Shown: piece by piece, positions 50,868 to 58,751 of the stretch
Layout of the letters: each line of letters opens with the position of its first letter
Numbering within the stretch: position 1 is the first letter of the stretch
Origin: Flavobacterium psychrophilum
GTDB taxonomy: Bacteria; Bacteroidota; Bacteroidia; Flavobacteriales; Flavobacteriaceae
Assembly: GCA_945860385.1 (NCBI GenBank)
Contig: CAMAQD010000020.1
Span: 1 to 62,874 of the forward strand
DNA: 62,874 nt
Reading direction: 5' to 3'
Made by a program: the position numbers and the translations under genes
The notes under the pieces: model-generated
Told to the model about the DNA's origin: nothing
Database searches by the model: none
Seen by the model: only the letters and a program-made list of their open reading frames with translations

Positions 50868-53045
50868 ATGGAAATGCAACAGTTTTATTATGACAACAAA
50901 ATTGTAAAGAAGTTCATTTACGCAACCATCGTTTTTGGTGTTGTGGGAATGTTGGTTGGGCTTATCTTGGCCACTATGTTTCTTTTTCCTAACATCACCG
51001 ACGGAATTTCGTGGCTGAGTTACGGTAGATTGAGACCTTTACATACTAATGCGGTAATTTTTGCCTTTGTTGGAAATGCAATGTTTGCCGGGATTTATTA
51101 TTCACTGCAACGATTGCTAAAAGCCAGAATGTTCAGCGATTTTTTGAGCAACTTAAACTTCTGGGGTTGGCAATTAATCATTGTTGCGGCAGCTGTTTCC
51201 TTACCATTAGGATATAGTACTTCCAAAGAATACGCCGAATTAGAATGGCCAATAGATATTGCTATTGCTTTAATTTGGGTAGCGTTTGGCATCAACATGA
51301 TTGGTACAATTTTAAAAAGGAGAGAGCGTCATTTATATGTGGCCATTTGGTTTTATATAGCCACTTTCGTAACTGTAGCAGTTTTGCATATTTTCAATAG
51401 TTTGGCATTGCCAGTGAGCGGAATGAAAAGTTACTCCGTTTACGCAGGAGTTCAGGATGCTTTGGTTCAATGGTGGTATGGTCATAATGCGGTTGCCTTT
51501 TTCTTGACTACACCATTTTTAGGGTTGATGTATTATTTTGTTCCAAAAGTGGCTAATCGTCCTGTTTATTCTTATAGACTGTCTATTGTTCACTTCTGGT
51601 CCTTAATATTTTTATACATTTGGGCTGGACCTCACCATTTATTATATTCTGCTTTACCAACTTGGGCACAGAATTTAGGTGTTGTATTCTCGATAATGTT
51701 GATTGCTCCATCTTGGGGTGGTATGATCAACGGATTACTAACTTTGAGAGGCGTCTGGGATAAAGTTCGTGAAGAGCCAGTTTTAAAATTCTTCGTCGTA
51801 GCTATTACCGGTTATGGAATGTCCACTTTTGAAGGACCAATGTTGTCGCTTAAAAATGTAAACGCCATAGCACATTACACCGACTGGATTATTGCTCACG
51901 TTCACGTTGGAGCTTTGGCTTGGAACGGATTTATGGCTTTCGGTATTATTTATTGGTTGATACCAAGAATGACTAAAACTACTTTGTTCTCAACTAAATT
52001 AGCCAATTTTCATTTCTGGATTGGAACTTTAGGAATCATACTTTATACAATTCCAATGTATGTTGCTGGATTTTTACAAGCTTCTATGTGGAAACAATTT
52101 AATCCAGACGGAACTTTAACTTATGGTAACTTCCTTGAAACAGTAACTCAGATTATGCCAATGTATTGGATGAGAGCTATTGGTGGAACTTTATACCTGA
52201 CAGGAATGTTGGTTTTGGTTTATAACATTATTCAAACTGTAAGAGCAGGTTCAACAATCGAAGATGAATTAGCCGAAGCTCCCGAATTACAAAAAATTAC
52301 ACCTGGAAGAATCAAAGGCGAAAAATACCACGCTTGGTTAGAAAGAAGACCTATCCAATTGACAATTTTTGCTGTAATAGCTATTCTTATTGGTGGGGTT
52401 GTTCAAATTGTACCAACGATTATGGTAAAATCAAATATACCTACTATTGCTAGTGTAAAACCATATTCACCATTAGAATTGCAAGGTCGTGATTTATACA
52501 TTCGTGAAGGATGTGTGGGCTGTCACTCACAATCAGTTCGTCCTTTCCGTAGTGAAGTGGAACGTTATGGGCCACAATCTAAAGCAGGAGAATTTGTTTA
52601 CGATCACCCATTCCTATGGGGATCAAAACGTACCGGTCCGGATTTATTGAGAGAAGGTGGTAAATTCAACGACAATTGGCATTTTAATCACTTCTGGAGT
52701 CCACAAAGTATTTCAGCCGGTTCAATTATGCCAAGTTATAAATGGTTGTTCGATAACGAAGCAATGGACAATTCTTTACTCCAAAAGAAAATGGAGGTAA
52801 TGGCTACTCTGGGAGTTCCTTATACAGACGCACAAGTTGCAAATGCTGAAAAGGATTTGAGAGCCCAAGCGGTTAAAATAGAAGAAAGCTTGAAAAATGA
52901 TCCTGATTTTGTGAAAAGTTATGACAATAGCAAGAAAAAAGCCGAAGCCAGAGGAGAAAAATTTGTTCCAATGAACGAAAGAGAAATAGTAGCGTTAATC
53001 GCATATATACAAAGATTGGGAACTGATATTAAGGTAAAAAAATAA
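50868..53045 (+). CDS. ccoNO: cbb3-type cytochrome c oxidase, fused subunits I and II (CcoNO)
   Basis: Catalytic core of the microaerobic terminal oxidase, 725 residues. Residues 1-460 are CcoN with about 12 helices: RPLHTNAVIFAFVGNA (low-spin heme His), WWYGHNAVAFF and GPHHLLYSALP (CuB His), HYTDWIIAHVHVGALAWNG (heme His pair). After a linker with one further helix (about 500-520), the CcoO part has CVGCHSQSVRPFRSEVERYG, a c-type heme site. CcoN and CcoO are separate proteins in Proteobacteria; the fusion is typical of Bacteroidota. ccoQ follows 8 bases after the stop. Confidence 0.96.
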   Translation: MEMQQFYYDNKIVKKFIYATIVFGVVGMLVGLILATMFLFPNITDGISWLSYGRLRPLHTNAVIFAFVGNAMFAGIYYSLQRLLKARMFSDFLSNLNFWGWQLIIVAAAVSLPLGYSTSKEYAELEWPIDIAIALIWVAFGINMIGTILKRRERHLYVAIWFYIATFVTVAVLHIFNSLALPVSGMKSYSVYAGVQDALVQWWYGHNAVAFFLTTPFLGLMYYFVPKVANRPVYSYRLSIVHFWSLIFLYIWAGPHHLLYSALPTWAQNLGVVFSIMLIAPSWGGMINGLLTLRGVWDKVREEPVLKFFVVAITGYGMSTFEGPMLSLKNVNAIAHYTDWIIAHVHVGALAWNGFMAFGIIYWLIPRMTKTTLFSTKLANFHFWIGTLGIILYTIPMYVAGFLQASMWKQFNPDGTLTYGNFLETVTQIMPMYWMRAIGGTLYLTGMLVLVYNIIQTVRAGSTIEDELAEAPELQKITPGRIKGEKYHAWLERRPIQLTIFAVIAILIGGVVQIVPTIMVKSNIPTIASVKPYSPLELQGRDLYIREGCVGCHSQSVRPFRSEVERYGPQSKAGEFVYDHPFLWGSKRTGPDLLREGGKFNDNWHFNHFWSPQSISAGSIMPSYKWLFDNEAMDNSLLQKKMEVMATLGVPYTDAQVANAEKDLRAQAVKIEESLKNDPDFVKSYDNSKKKAEARGEKFVPMNEREIVALIAYIQRLGTDIKVKK

Positions 53046-53053
53046 AAGTAGTT

Positions 53054-53233
53054 ATGTTCGAACAAATAAAACACAATATGGAGACCATCGCGGGAGTTGC
53101 GGTATTTCCAATACTTTCGTTACTAATCTTCTTTGCCTTTTTTGTGGGACTTGGTATTTGGGTATTTTCGTACAATAAAGAAAAAATTACCGAAATGAGC
53201 CAAATTCCATTAGACGACGACCAAACCATATAA
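53054..53233 (+). CDS. ccoQ: CcoQ-like small subunit of cbb3 oxidase
   Basis: A 59-residue frame from ATG 53054 to TAA 53231-53233. The product starts MFEQIKHNMETIAGVAVFPI, has a single membrane helix (LSLLIFFAFFVGLGIWVF) and a charged end (DDDQTI). Size, topology and position between ccoNO and ccoP fit CcoQ/FixQ, which stabilises the oxidase. Sequence conservation in this family is low, so the call rests mainly on context. Confidence 0.85.
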   Translation: MFEQIKHNMETIAGVAVFPILSLLIFFAFFVGLGIWVFSYNKEKITEMSQIPLDDDQTI

Positions 53234-53252
53234 TTTTCAAAACCGATATAAA

Positions 53253-54191
53253 ATGAAAAAATTAATCCCAACATATTTAAGAGTCCTTGTTGTTTTCTTC
53301 GCGGTCTTTGCTGCAATGGAATATTTCATCGACTCTGGAGACAAACCAGCATTTATAAAATTCCCAATGGTGGCAGTGTTTTTATTAGTATTTCTCTTTT
53401 TGTTAATAGCAATTGAAGTTACTATTAATGCAGTTGATACTATCACTTATCTATTGTTAACTGAAGAGCAAAAAGCCAAATTAGAAGAAATAAAAGATTT
53501 GGGTTTCAAAGATAGCGCGATATATAAAAATGTTACTAACTTCTTGATTAAACCAAAACAACAGGACGATGAAGGAGAAATATTGCTACATCATGATTAC
53601 GATGGAATCAAAGAGTTAGACAACAATTTGCCACCTTGGTGGGTATATTTGTTTTACGCTTGTATTGTTTTTGCTGTTGTATATTTAGTCCGTTTTGAAA
53701 TAATGGGTGCAGATAATCAAGAAACGGAATTGAAAAAAGAAATGGCTCAAGCCCAAATTGATATTGCAGAATACAAAAAAACTGCTCCGGATTTAATGGA
53801 TGAAAACACAGTTACTCTGTTGACAGATGCTGCAGATTTAGCCGCTGGAAAAGCTATTTTTACCGCTAATTGTATCCCTTGCCACAGAGCTGATGCTGGA
53901 GGACAAATTGGACCAAATCTAACCGATGATCGATGGATTCTAGGTGGTGGAATCAAAAATGTTTTTCACACTCTAGTAAATGGTGGACGAGACGGGAAAG
54001 GAATGATTTCATGGAAAGGTACTTTGAAACCAAAACAAATGCAAGAAGTTGCCAGTTATGTGTTGTCCTTGAAAGGCTCTAATCCAAAAGATCCAAAAGC
54101 ACCAGAAGGTGAAATATGGGTTGATCCAAGTGCTCCAAAAACCGACGCTACAGCCGCAACTGCCACCGATAGTACAGCAGTAACTAAATAA
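53253..54191 (+). CDS. ccoP: cbb3-type oxidase subunit III (CcoP), single-heme form
   Basis: Membrane-anchored cytochrome c of 312 residues. Helices lie near 8-25, 38-62 and 129-148, with the FixP N-terminal motif YDGIKELDNNLPPWWVYLFY. One CxxCH is present (Cys207, Cys210, His211 in CIPCHRADAGG), with the distal Met in GKGMISWKG. Proteobacterial CcoP has two heme c domains and two membrane helices at most, so this version has only one heme and additional membrane segments at its N-terminus. The tail is Ala/Thr rich (TDATAATATDSTAVTK). It lies 19 bases after ccoQ. Confidence 0.94.
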   Translation: MKKLIPTYLRVLVVFFAVFAAMEYFIDSGDKPAFIKFPMVAVFLLVFLFLLIAIEVTINAVDTITYLLLTEEQKAKLEEIKDLGFKDSAIYKNVTNFLIKPKQQDDEGEILLHHDYDGIKELDNNLPPWWVYLFYACIVFAVVYLVRFEIMGADNQETELKKEMAQAQIDIAEYKKTAPDLMDENTVTLLTDAADLAAGKAIFTANCIPCHRADAGGQIGPNLTDDRWILGGGIKNVFHTLVNGGRDGKGMISWKGTLKPKQMQEVASYVLSLKGSNPKDPKAPEGEIWVDPSAPKTDATAATATDSTAVTK

Positions 54192-54227
54192 TTTTTTTAA
54201 CAACGAATAAACAGTTATTAAAGCTAT

Positions 54228-54262
54228 AATCTTTGTCAAAGTCACTAACTTTGACAAAGATT
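54228..54262 (+). terminator. Perfect 15-bp hairpin between ccoP and ccoG
   Basis: The left arm (54228-54242, AATCTTTGTCAAAGT) pairs perfectly with 54248-54262 around a 5-base loop (CACTA). Only four T follow, so it may be a leaky terminator or a processing/stability hairpin that lowers ccoG expression relative to the oxidase subunits. Confidence 0.65.
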
Positions 54263-54288
54263 TTGTGATTAAATAAATATCCAATAAT

Positions 54289-55707
54289 ATGTCAAATTTA
54301 CCAGACGAAGCTTTTAGAGATACCATCGGAACTATTGATGAAGAGGGAAATAGAAAATTTATTTTTCCTAAAAAACCATCAGGAAAATTTTACGATTATC
54401 GAAAGTGGGTCAGCTATTTTCTGCTGATTATTCTGGTAGCAAATCCTTTTGTGAAGATTAACGGAAATCAGTTTATGATGTTCAATGTTCTCGAAAGAAG
54501 ATTCAATATTTTTGGGTTTCCATTTTGGCCGCAAGATTTTTACTTGTTTGTGATTTCGATGATTGTTGGGGTTGTTTTTGTCATTCTTTTTACTGTAATC
54601 TTCGGGCGTATATTTTGCGGATGGATTTGTCCACAAACTATTTTTCTGGAAATGGTTTTTCGTAGAATCGAGTTTTGGATTGAAGGAGATAGAGGAGCTC
54701 AAATTCGTTTAGATAAACAAGAGTGGAATGGCGAAAAAATTAGAAAGAAAGCGATAAAATGGTTCATCTTTTTGATAATTTCTTTTTTTATTGCTAATGT
54801 TTTCCTGGCCTATCTTATCAGCAGTGATCAATTGCTTAAAATGATTTCTGAAGGACCTGAAAATCACGTTAGCACCTTAATTTCATTATTTATTTTTACA
54901 GGAGTTTTCTATTTTATTTTTGCGTGGTTTAGAGAGCAAGTATGTATTATTGCTTGCCCTTACGGACGTTTGCAAGGAGTATTATTAGATAACAAATCCA
55001 TTAATGTTGCTTATGATTTTGTTCGTGGCGAAAAAGAAGCTGGAAGAGCTAAATTCAATAAACAAGAAGATAGAGCAGCTTCCGGGAAGGGAGATTGCAT
55101 TGATTGCAAACAATGTGTTCACGTTTGTCCAACAGGAATCGATATTCGAAACGGAACTCAGTTAGAATGTATTAATTGTACGGCTTGCATCGACGAATGT
55201 GATACTATAATGGAAGGCGTTGGTTTGCCCAAAGGACTCATTAGATATGCTTCAGAAGATGAAATTGAAAAAAATTCAAAATTCAAATTCACAGCCAGAA
55301 TGAAAGGTTACTCGGCTGTCTTGTTTATTTTGATTGGAGTATTAGCTGGCTTATTGTTTTTGCGAACCGATGTTGAAGCTGTTATTTTAAGATTGCCGGG
55401 CGAATTGTTTCAGCATAAAGGAGATAACATAAGTAATATTTATACTTTTAAGGTTATAAATAAAACCAACAATGATTTTAATGATATACATTTCAAATTG
55501 GTTGGAATAAAAGGAACACTTAAAGTAGTTGGTGAGCAAGATTTAAAAGTTCCCAAACAAGGAATGAAAAGCGGTACTTTGTTTATAGAAATAAACCAAT
55601 ATTTATTGGAATCAGACAAAACCAAATTAGAGATTGAAGTATATGATGGAAATGTAAAAATTGAAACAAGTACGACAAATTTCTTAAGTCCAAGGAGTTT
55701 TGATTAG
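54289..55707 (+). CDS. ccoG: cbb3 oxidase accessory ferredoxin-like protein CcoG
   Basis: A 472-residue membrane protein. Several helices occupy the N-terminal half (including IFGRIFCGWICPQTIFLEM and QVCIIACPYGRLQG). Two [4Fe-4S] motifs follow (CIDCKQCVHVCPTGIDIRNG and LECINCTACIDECD), then another helix near 340 and a C-terminal Ig-like periplasmic domain. CcoG proteins reduce copper for the oxidase in studied systems. The order after ccoP and before ccoH is standard. Confidence 0.94.
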   Translation: MSNLPDEAFRDTIGTIDEEGNRKFIFPKKPSGKFYDYRKWVSYFLLIILVANPFVKINGNQFMMFNVLERRFNIFGFPFWPQDFYLFVISMIVGVVFVILFTVIFGRIFCGWICPQTIFLEMVFRRIEFWIEGDRGAQIRLDKQEWNGEKIRKKAIKWFIFLIISFFIANVFLAYLISSDQLLKMISEGPENHVSTLISLFIFTGVFYFIFAWFREQVCIIACPYGRLQGVLLDNKSINVAYDFVRGEKEAGRAKFNKQEDRAASGKGDCIDCKQCVHVCPTGIDIRNGTQLECINCTACIDECDTIMEGVGLPKGLIRYASEDEIEKNSKFKFTARMKGYSAVLFILIGVLAGLLFLRTDVEAVILRLPGELFQHKGDNISNIYTFKVINKTNNDFNDIHFKLVGIKGTLKVVGEQDLKVPKQGMKSGTLFIEINQYLLESDKTKLEIEVYDGNVKIETSTTNFLSPRSFD

Positions 55708-55731
55708 CACTATTTAAAAAAATACAACGGA

Positions 55732-56181
55732 ATGAAAATTAATTGGGGAACTGGAATTGTAATTGCATTTGCACTATTTATAACATTTATTTTATATTTT
55801 GTTTTTAGTGTACAATCTAATTCTAAATATGACAACGAATTAGTTGTTGAAGAATATTATAAGCACGATGCGAAATTTGGTGATGAAATGGCAAGAGTTC
55901 AAAATGCGCAAGATTTACCGCAGAAGCCAGAAATAAAGAATAATTCTGAGGGAATTACTATAGTTTTTCCTTCCGTTTTTACGGCAAATGAAATCAAAGG
56001 GAAAGTTTTTTTTTACCGACCATCAGACAAAAAATTTGATTTTGAAGTTCCTATTTTGCTTACGAATTCTTCTTTGAATGTACCCAACGAAAAACTTTTA
56101 GGAGGTCGCTGGGACATCAATATGGAATGGCAATATAAAGGGAAAAACTATCTTACTAAAGAGGTTATTTACATCAAATAA
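55732..56181 (+). CDS. ccoH: FixH/CcoH family protein
   Basis: A 149-residue protein with an N-terminal helix (IVIAFALFITFILYFVF). The periplasmic domain has the family features VVEEYYKHDAKFGDEMARVQ and a beta-rich end (LLGGRWDINMEWQYKGKNY). The family helps assemble the cbb3 oxidase. It begins 24 bases after ccoG. Confidence 0.92.
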   Translation: MKINWGTGIVIAFALFITFILYFVFSVQSNSKYDNELVVEEYYKHDAKFGDEMARVQNAQDLPQKPEIKNNSEGITIVFPSVFTANEIKGKVFFYRPSDKKFDFEVPILLTNSSLNVPNEKLLGGRWDINMEWQYKGKNYLTKEVIYIK

Positions 56182-56230
56182 GTGTCAAGTTAGATTTTAG
56201 ATTGTTAAACTTTCAACTTTCAACTTTAAA

Positions 56231-56932
56231 ATGCTTTTTACAGCTTTTATCTTCGGTTTAATAAGTAGTTTTCACTGCATCGGAATGTGCGGTCCAATTG
56301 CTATGATGTTGCCTGTAGACAGAGAGAATCAAGCTAAGAAAGTCACTCAGATTTTGACATACCACATAGGTCGTTTGACGGCTTATGCAACTATTGGCTT
56401 AATTTTTGGGTTGCTGGGAAGAGGTTTGTATTTGGCTGGACTACAACAAAAAATGTCAATATTCATTGGTGTCGCTATGATTGCGGTAATTCTTATTCCA
56501 GAGAAAGTTTTTGCCAAATACAATTTTTCGAAACCCGTTTTCAAATTGATTTCAAAAATCAAAACAACTTTAGGTAGTCAGTTCAAAAATAAGAGTTACA
56601 AGTCCTTATTTACTATTGGTGTACTAAATGGTTTTCTTCCTTGCGGAATGGTTTATGTTGCGCTGTTTGGTGCAATAGCCATGCAAAACGAGTTTTATGG
56701 AGTATTATATATGATTTTGTTCGGATTGGGAACAGTTCCTATGATGAGTAGCGTGGTTTATATCAACTCATTTTTAACGATTTCGATGCGAAATAAAATT
56801 CAAAAAATCATTCCTTTTGTTGCTGTTGTTATCGGAATATTGTTTATCTTTAGGGGGTTAGGACTTGGCATTCCTTACATATCACCATCCGATATGAGTT
56901 TGTTTGTTCAATCAAGTCCAAATTGTCACTAA
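56231..56932 (+). CDS. TauE/SafE-like membrane protein of the cbb3 cluster
   Basis: A 233-residue protein with six helices. The start FISSFHCIGMCGPIAMMLP with the two Cys is the mark of the sulfite exporter TauE/SafE subgroup found in cbb3 loci. GVLNGFLPCGMVYVALFGA has the second conserved Pro-Cys. In this context it is likely a copper or metal handling protein for oxidase assembly, not a sulfite exporter. It follows ccoH by 49 bases. (An actual residue order of GLISSFHCIGMCG precedes the Met-rich stretch.). Confidence 0.88.
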   Translation: MLFTAFIFGLISSFHCIGMCGPIAMMLPVDRENQAKKVTQILTYHIGRLTAYATIGLIFGLLGRGLYLAGLQQKMSIFIGVAMIAVILIPEKVFAKYNFSKPVFKLISKIKTTLGSQFKNKSYKSLFTIGVLNGFLPCGMVYVALFGAIAMQNEFYGVLYMILFGLGTVPMMSSVVYINSFLTISMRNKIQKIIPFVAVVIGILFIFRGLGLGIPYISPSDMSLFVQSSPNCH

Positions 56933-56956
56933 TTATTAATTAATTCTTATATAATT

Positions 56957-57187
56957 ATGGAAAACCAAGATTTGCTGCACGTGTCTCCTGATGTTCAGGA
57001 AAAAATTGAGAAATTAATAAAAGAAAATGATCATTTCGCAGCCTTATTCGAAGAATACCGCAAAGTTAAACATGAGGTATCTTTAATCAAAACAGAAGAA
57101 GTTGTAACTACTGATGAGCATTTGAAAGAATTAAAAGTAAAAATTCTTCATTTAAAGGACGAAATATATTCTATAATGAGAAGATAA
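56957..57187 (+). CDS. YdcH-like (DUF465) coiled-coil protein
   Basis: A 76-residue helical protein: VQEKIEKLIKENDHFAALFE, then YRKVKHEVSLIKTEE and LKVKILHLKDEIYSIMRR. The pattern of a central FxxLFxEY-like part and a terminal LKDEI fits YdcH/DUF465. It is the last gene of the cco cluster, 24 bases after the TauE-like gene, and is followed by a strong terminator. Function unknown. Confidence 0.82.
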   Translation: MENQDLLHVSPDVQEKIEKLIKENDHFAALFEEYRKVKHEVSLIKTEEVVTTDEHLKELKVKILHLKDEIYSIMRR

Positions 57188-57191
57188 AACA

Positions 57192-57233
57192 AAAAAATCA
57201 CGCTAATTACTTAATTAGCGTGATTTTTTTTTG
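57192..57233. terminator. Bidirectional terminator between the cco cluster and hemN
   Basis: Stem AATCACGCTAATTA / TAATTAGCGTGATT with A and T tracts on either side. It serves the plus-strand cco cluster and the minus-strand hemN gene. Confidence 0.92.
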
Positions 57234-57246
57234 AATTAATATTACT

Positions 57247-58611
57247 TTAAATAGTCATTGAAAACAGTTTTGTTTCTGGTGCTTTCCTTTTCAATCGCAG
57301 GTCAAATGCCATACAAATGTTGCGCACAAAAGGTTTTCCTGCATTGGTCACTTTAATACCATTTTTTTCGATAATGACCAATCCATCATTTTCCATTTCT
57401 TTCAATTGGATAATAATTTCCGGAACTTCTTCAAAATAAAGTGCTTTATCTTTCCAGGAGGTTTCAAAATGGCACATTAAATTCAAAATGTGTCTTCGTA
57501 TGATGAGGTCTTCTTCTGTCAATAAATGGCCTCTGAAAATTGGTAATTTATCCGTTTTCAGAATTTTATAATAATCTTCCAATTCTTTTACATTTTGGGC
57601 AAAACTATACCAACTATCACTTATCGAAGAAACGCCAAGACCTATCATTAATTGGGTTTTAGACGAGCTGTAACCCATAAAATTACGGTGTAGTTTCCCT
57701 TTTTCGAAAGAGTCATACAAGCTATCGCTTTTTAATGCAAAATGATCCATTCCTATTTCGTAATATTCATTTTCGAAAAGCAAATCTTTACCTACTTCAT
57801 AAAGTTTACGTTTCGTTTCATCTTTAGGAATATCTTCGTCATTAAAGCCGCGTTGTCCGTTTCCTTTAATCCACGGCACGTGAGCATAACTATAAAATGC
57901 CAATCTATCGGGTTGCAAAGAATTAGTTTTTTCGATAGTATCAATTACGTCGTCAATTTCCTGAAAAGGAAGTCCAAAAATAATATCGTGACCGATAGAA
58001 GTATAACCAATTTCTCTTGCCCAAAAAGTAACTTTAGCTACATTATGGAAGGGTTGGTAGCGGTTAATCGCTTTTTGAACTTTTTCTGAATAATCCTGAA
58101 CACCAAAACTTACTCGTCTGAATCCTAAATCATATAGTTTTTGTAAATGGGCACGAGTCGTATTATTAGGATGACCTTCGAAACTAAATTCGTGATCTTT
58201 AGCTTTTTCGGCATAAAGGAAAATACCATTTATTAAATCCTCTAAATTTTTTGTAGAGAAAAAAGTAGGCGTTCCACCACCCAGGTGAATTTCTTTTATA
58301 ATTGGTTTTTCTTCAAGAATGTTGCAGTAAATAGCCCATTCTTTTAAAATCGCCTCTATGTAAGGATGTTCAACATCGTGGTTTTTTGTGATTCGTTTGT
58401 TGCAGCCGCAAAAAGTACACATGCTTTCGCAAAACGGCAAATGGATGTATAAGCTTAGTCCTTCTTCCGAATTACTTTCAGCAAATGACCTTTTTAAAGT
58501 GTCAATCCAGTTTTGATAAACAAAATCAGACTCATCCCAATATGGGACTGTTGGATAACTTGTGTATCTTGGTCCTGGAACATTGTATTTTTGTAGGATT
58601 GAGTTTTTCAT
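57247..58611 (-). CDS. hemN: Oxygen-independent coproporphyrinogen III oxidase
   Basis: Radical SAM enzyme of 454 residues that makes protoporphyrinogen IX without oxygen. The cluster motif is CESMCTFCGCNKRIT (C-x3-C-x2-C), followed by IHLGGGTPTFFS, SFEGHPNN, and HDIIFGLPFQ. Length fits HemN proper rather than the shorter HemW. It supplies heme at low oxygen, matching the neighbouring cbb3 genes, and its promoter has the same palindrome and geometry. Confidence 0.96.
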   Translation of the reverse strand: MKNSILQKYNVPGPRYTSYPTVPYWDESDFVYQNWIDTLKRSFAESNSEEGLSLYIHLPFCESMCTFCGCNKRITKNHDVEHPYIEAILKEWAIYCNILEEKPIIKEIHLGGGTPTFFSTKNLEDLINGIFLYAEKAKDHEFSFEGHPNNTTRAHLQKLYDLGFRRVSFGVQDYSEKVQKAINRYQPFHNVAKVTFWAREIGYTSIGHDIIFGLPFQEIDDVIDTIEKTNSLQPDRLAFYSYAHVPWIKGNGQRGFNDEDIPKDETKRKLYEVGKDLLFENEYYEIGMDHFALKSDSLYDSFEKGKLHRNFMGYSSSKTQLMIGLGVSSISDSWYSFAQNVKELEDYYKILKTDKLPIFRGHLLTEEDLIIRRHILNLMCHFETSWKDKALYFEEVPEIIIQLKEMENDGLVIIEKNGIKVTNAGKPFVRNICMAFDLRLKRKAPETKLFSMTI

Positions 58612-58634
58612 AGAAAATATTATTTTTCGATAAT

Positions 58635-58678
58635 CAAAAGTAGTATGGAATTGTTAAAATTAAAATGATAATTATCAT
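58635..58678 (-). promoter_or_regulatory. hemN promoter with Fnr-type palindrome
   Basis: ATGATAATTATCAT (58665-58678) is a perfect 14-bp palindrome. On the minus strand TACTTTTG (58635-58642) fits the -7 consensus and its last base is 36.5 from the palindrome centre. The hemN ATG is 24 bases further down. Confidence 0.78.
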
Positions 58679-58698
58679 ATTCCATTATTGCGTAAAAA

Positions 58699-58730
58699 AA
58701 ACCTCATTCACTTTGTTTTGAATGAGGTTT
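58699..58730 (-). terminator. Terminator of the DUF349 gene
   Basis: Stem AAACCTCATTCA / TGAATGAGGTTT with loop CTTTGTTT. A run of eight A on the plus strand gives a T run on the minus strand. It lies 22 bases beyond the stop. Confidence 0.9.
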
Positions 58731-58751
58731 AATCACTTGATTTTATGCGGT

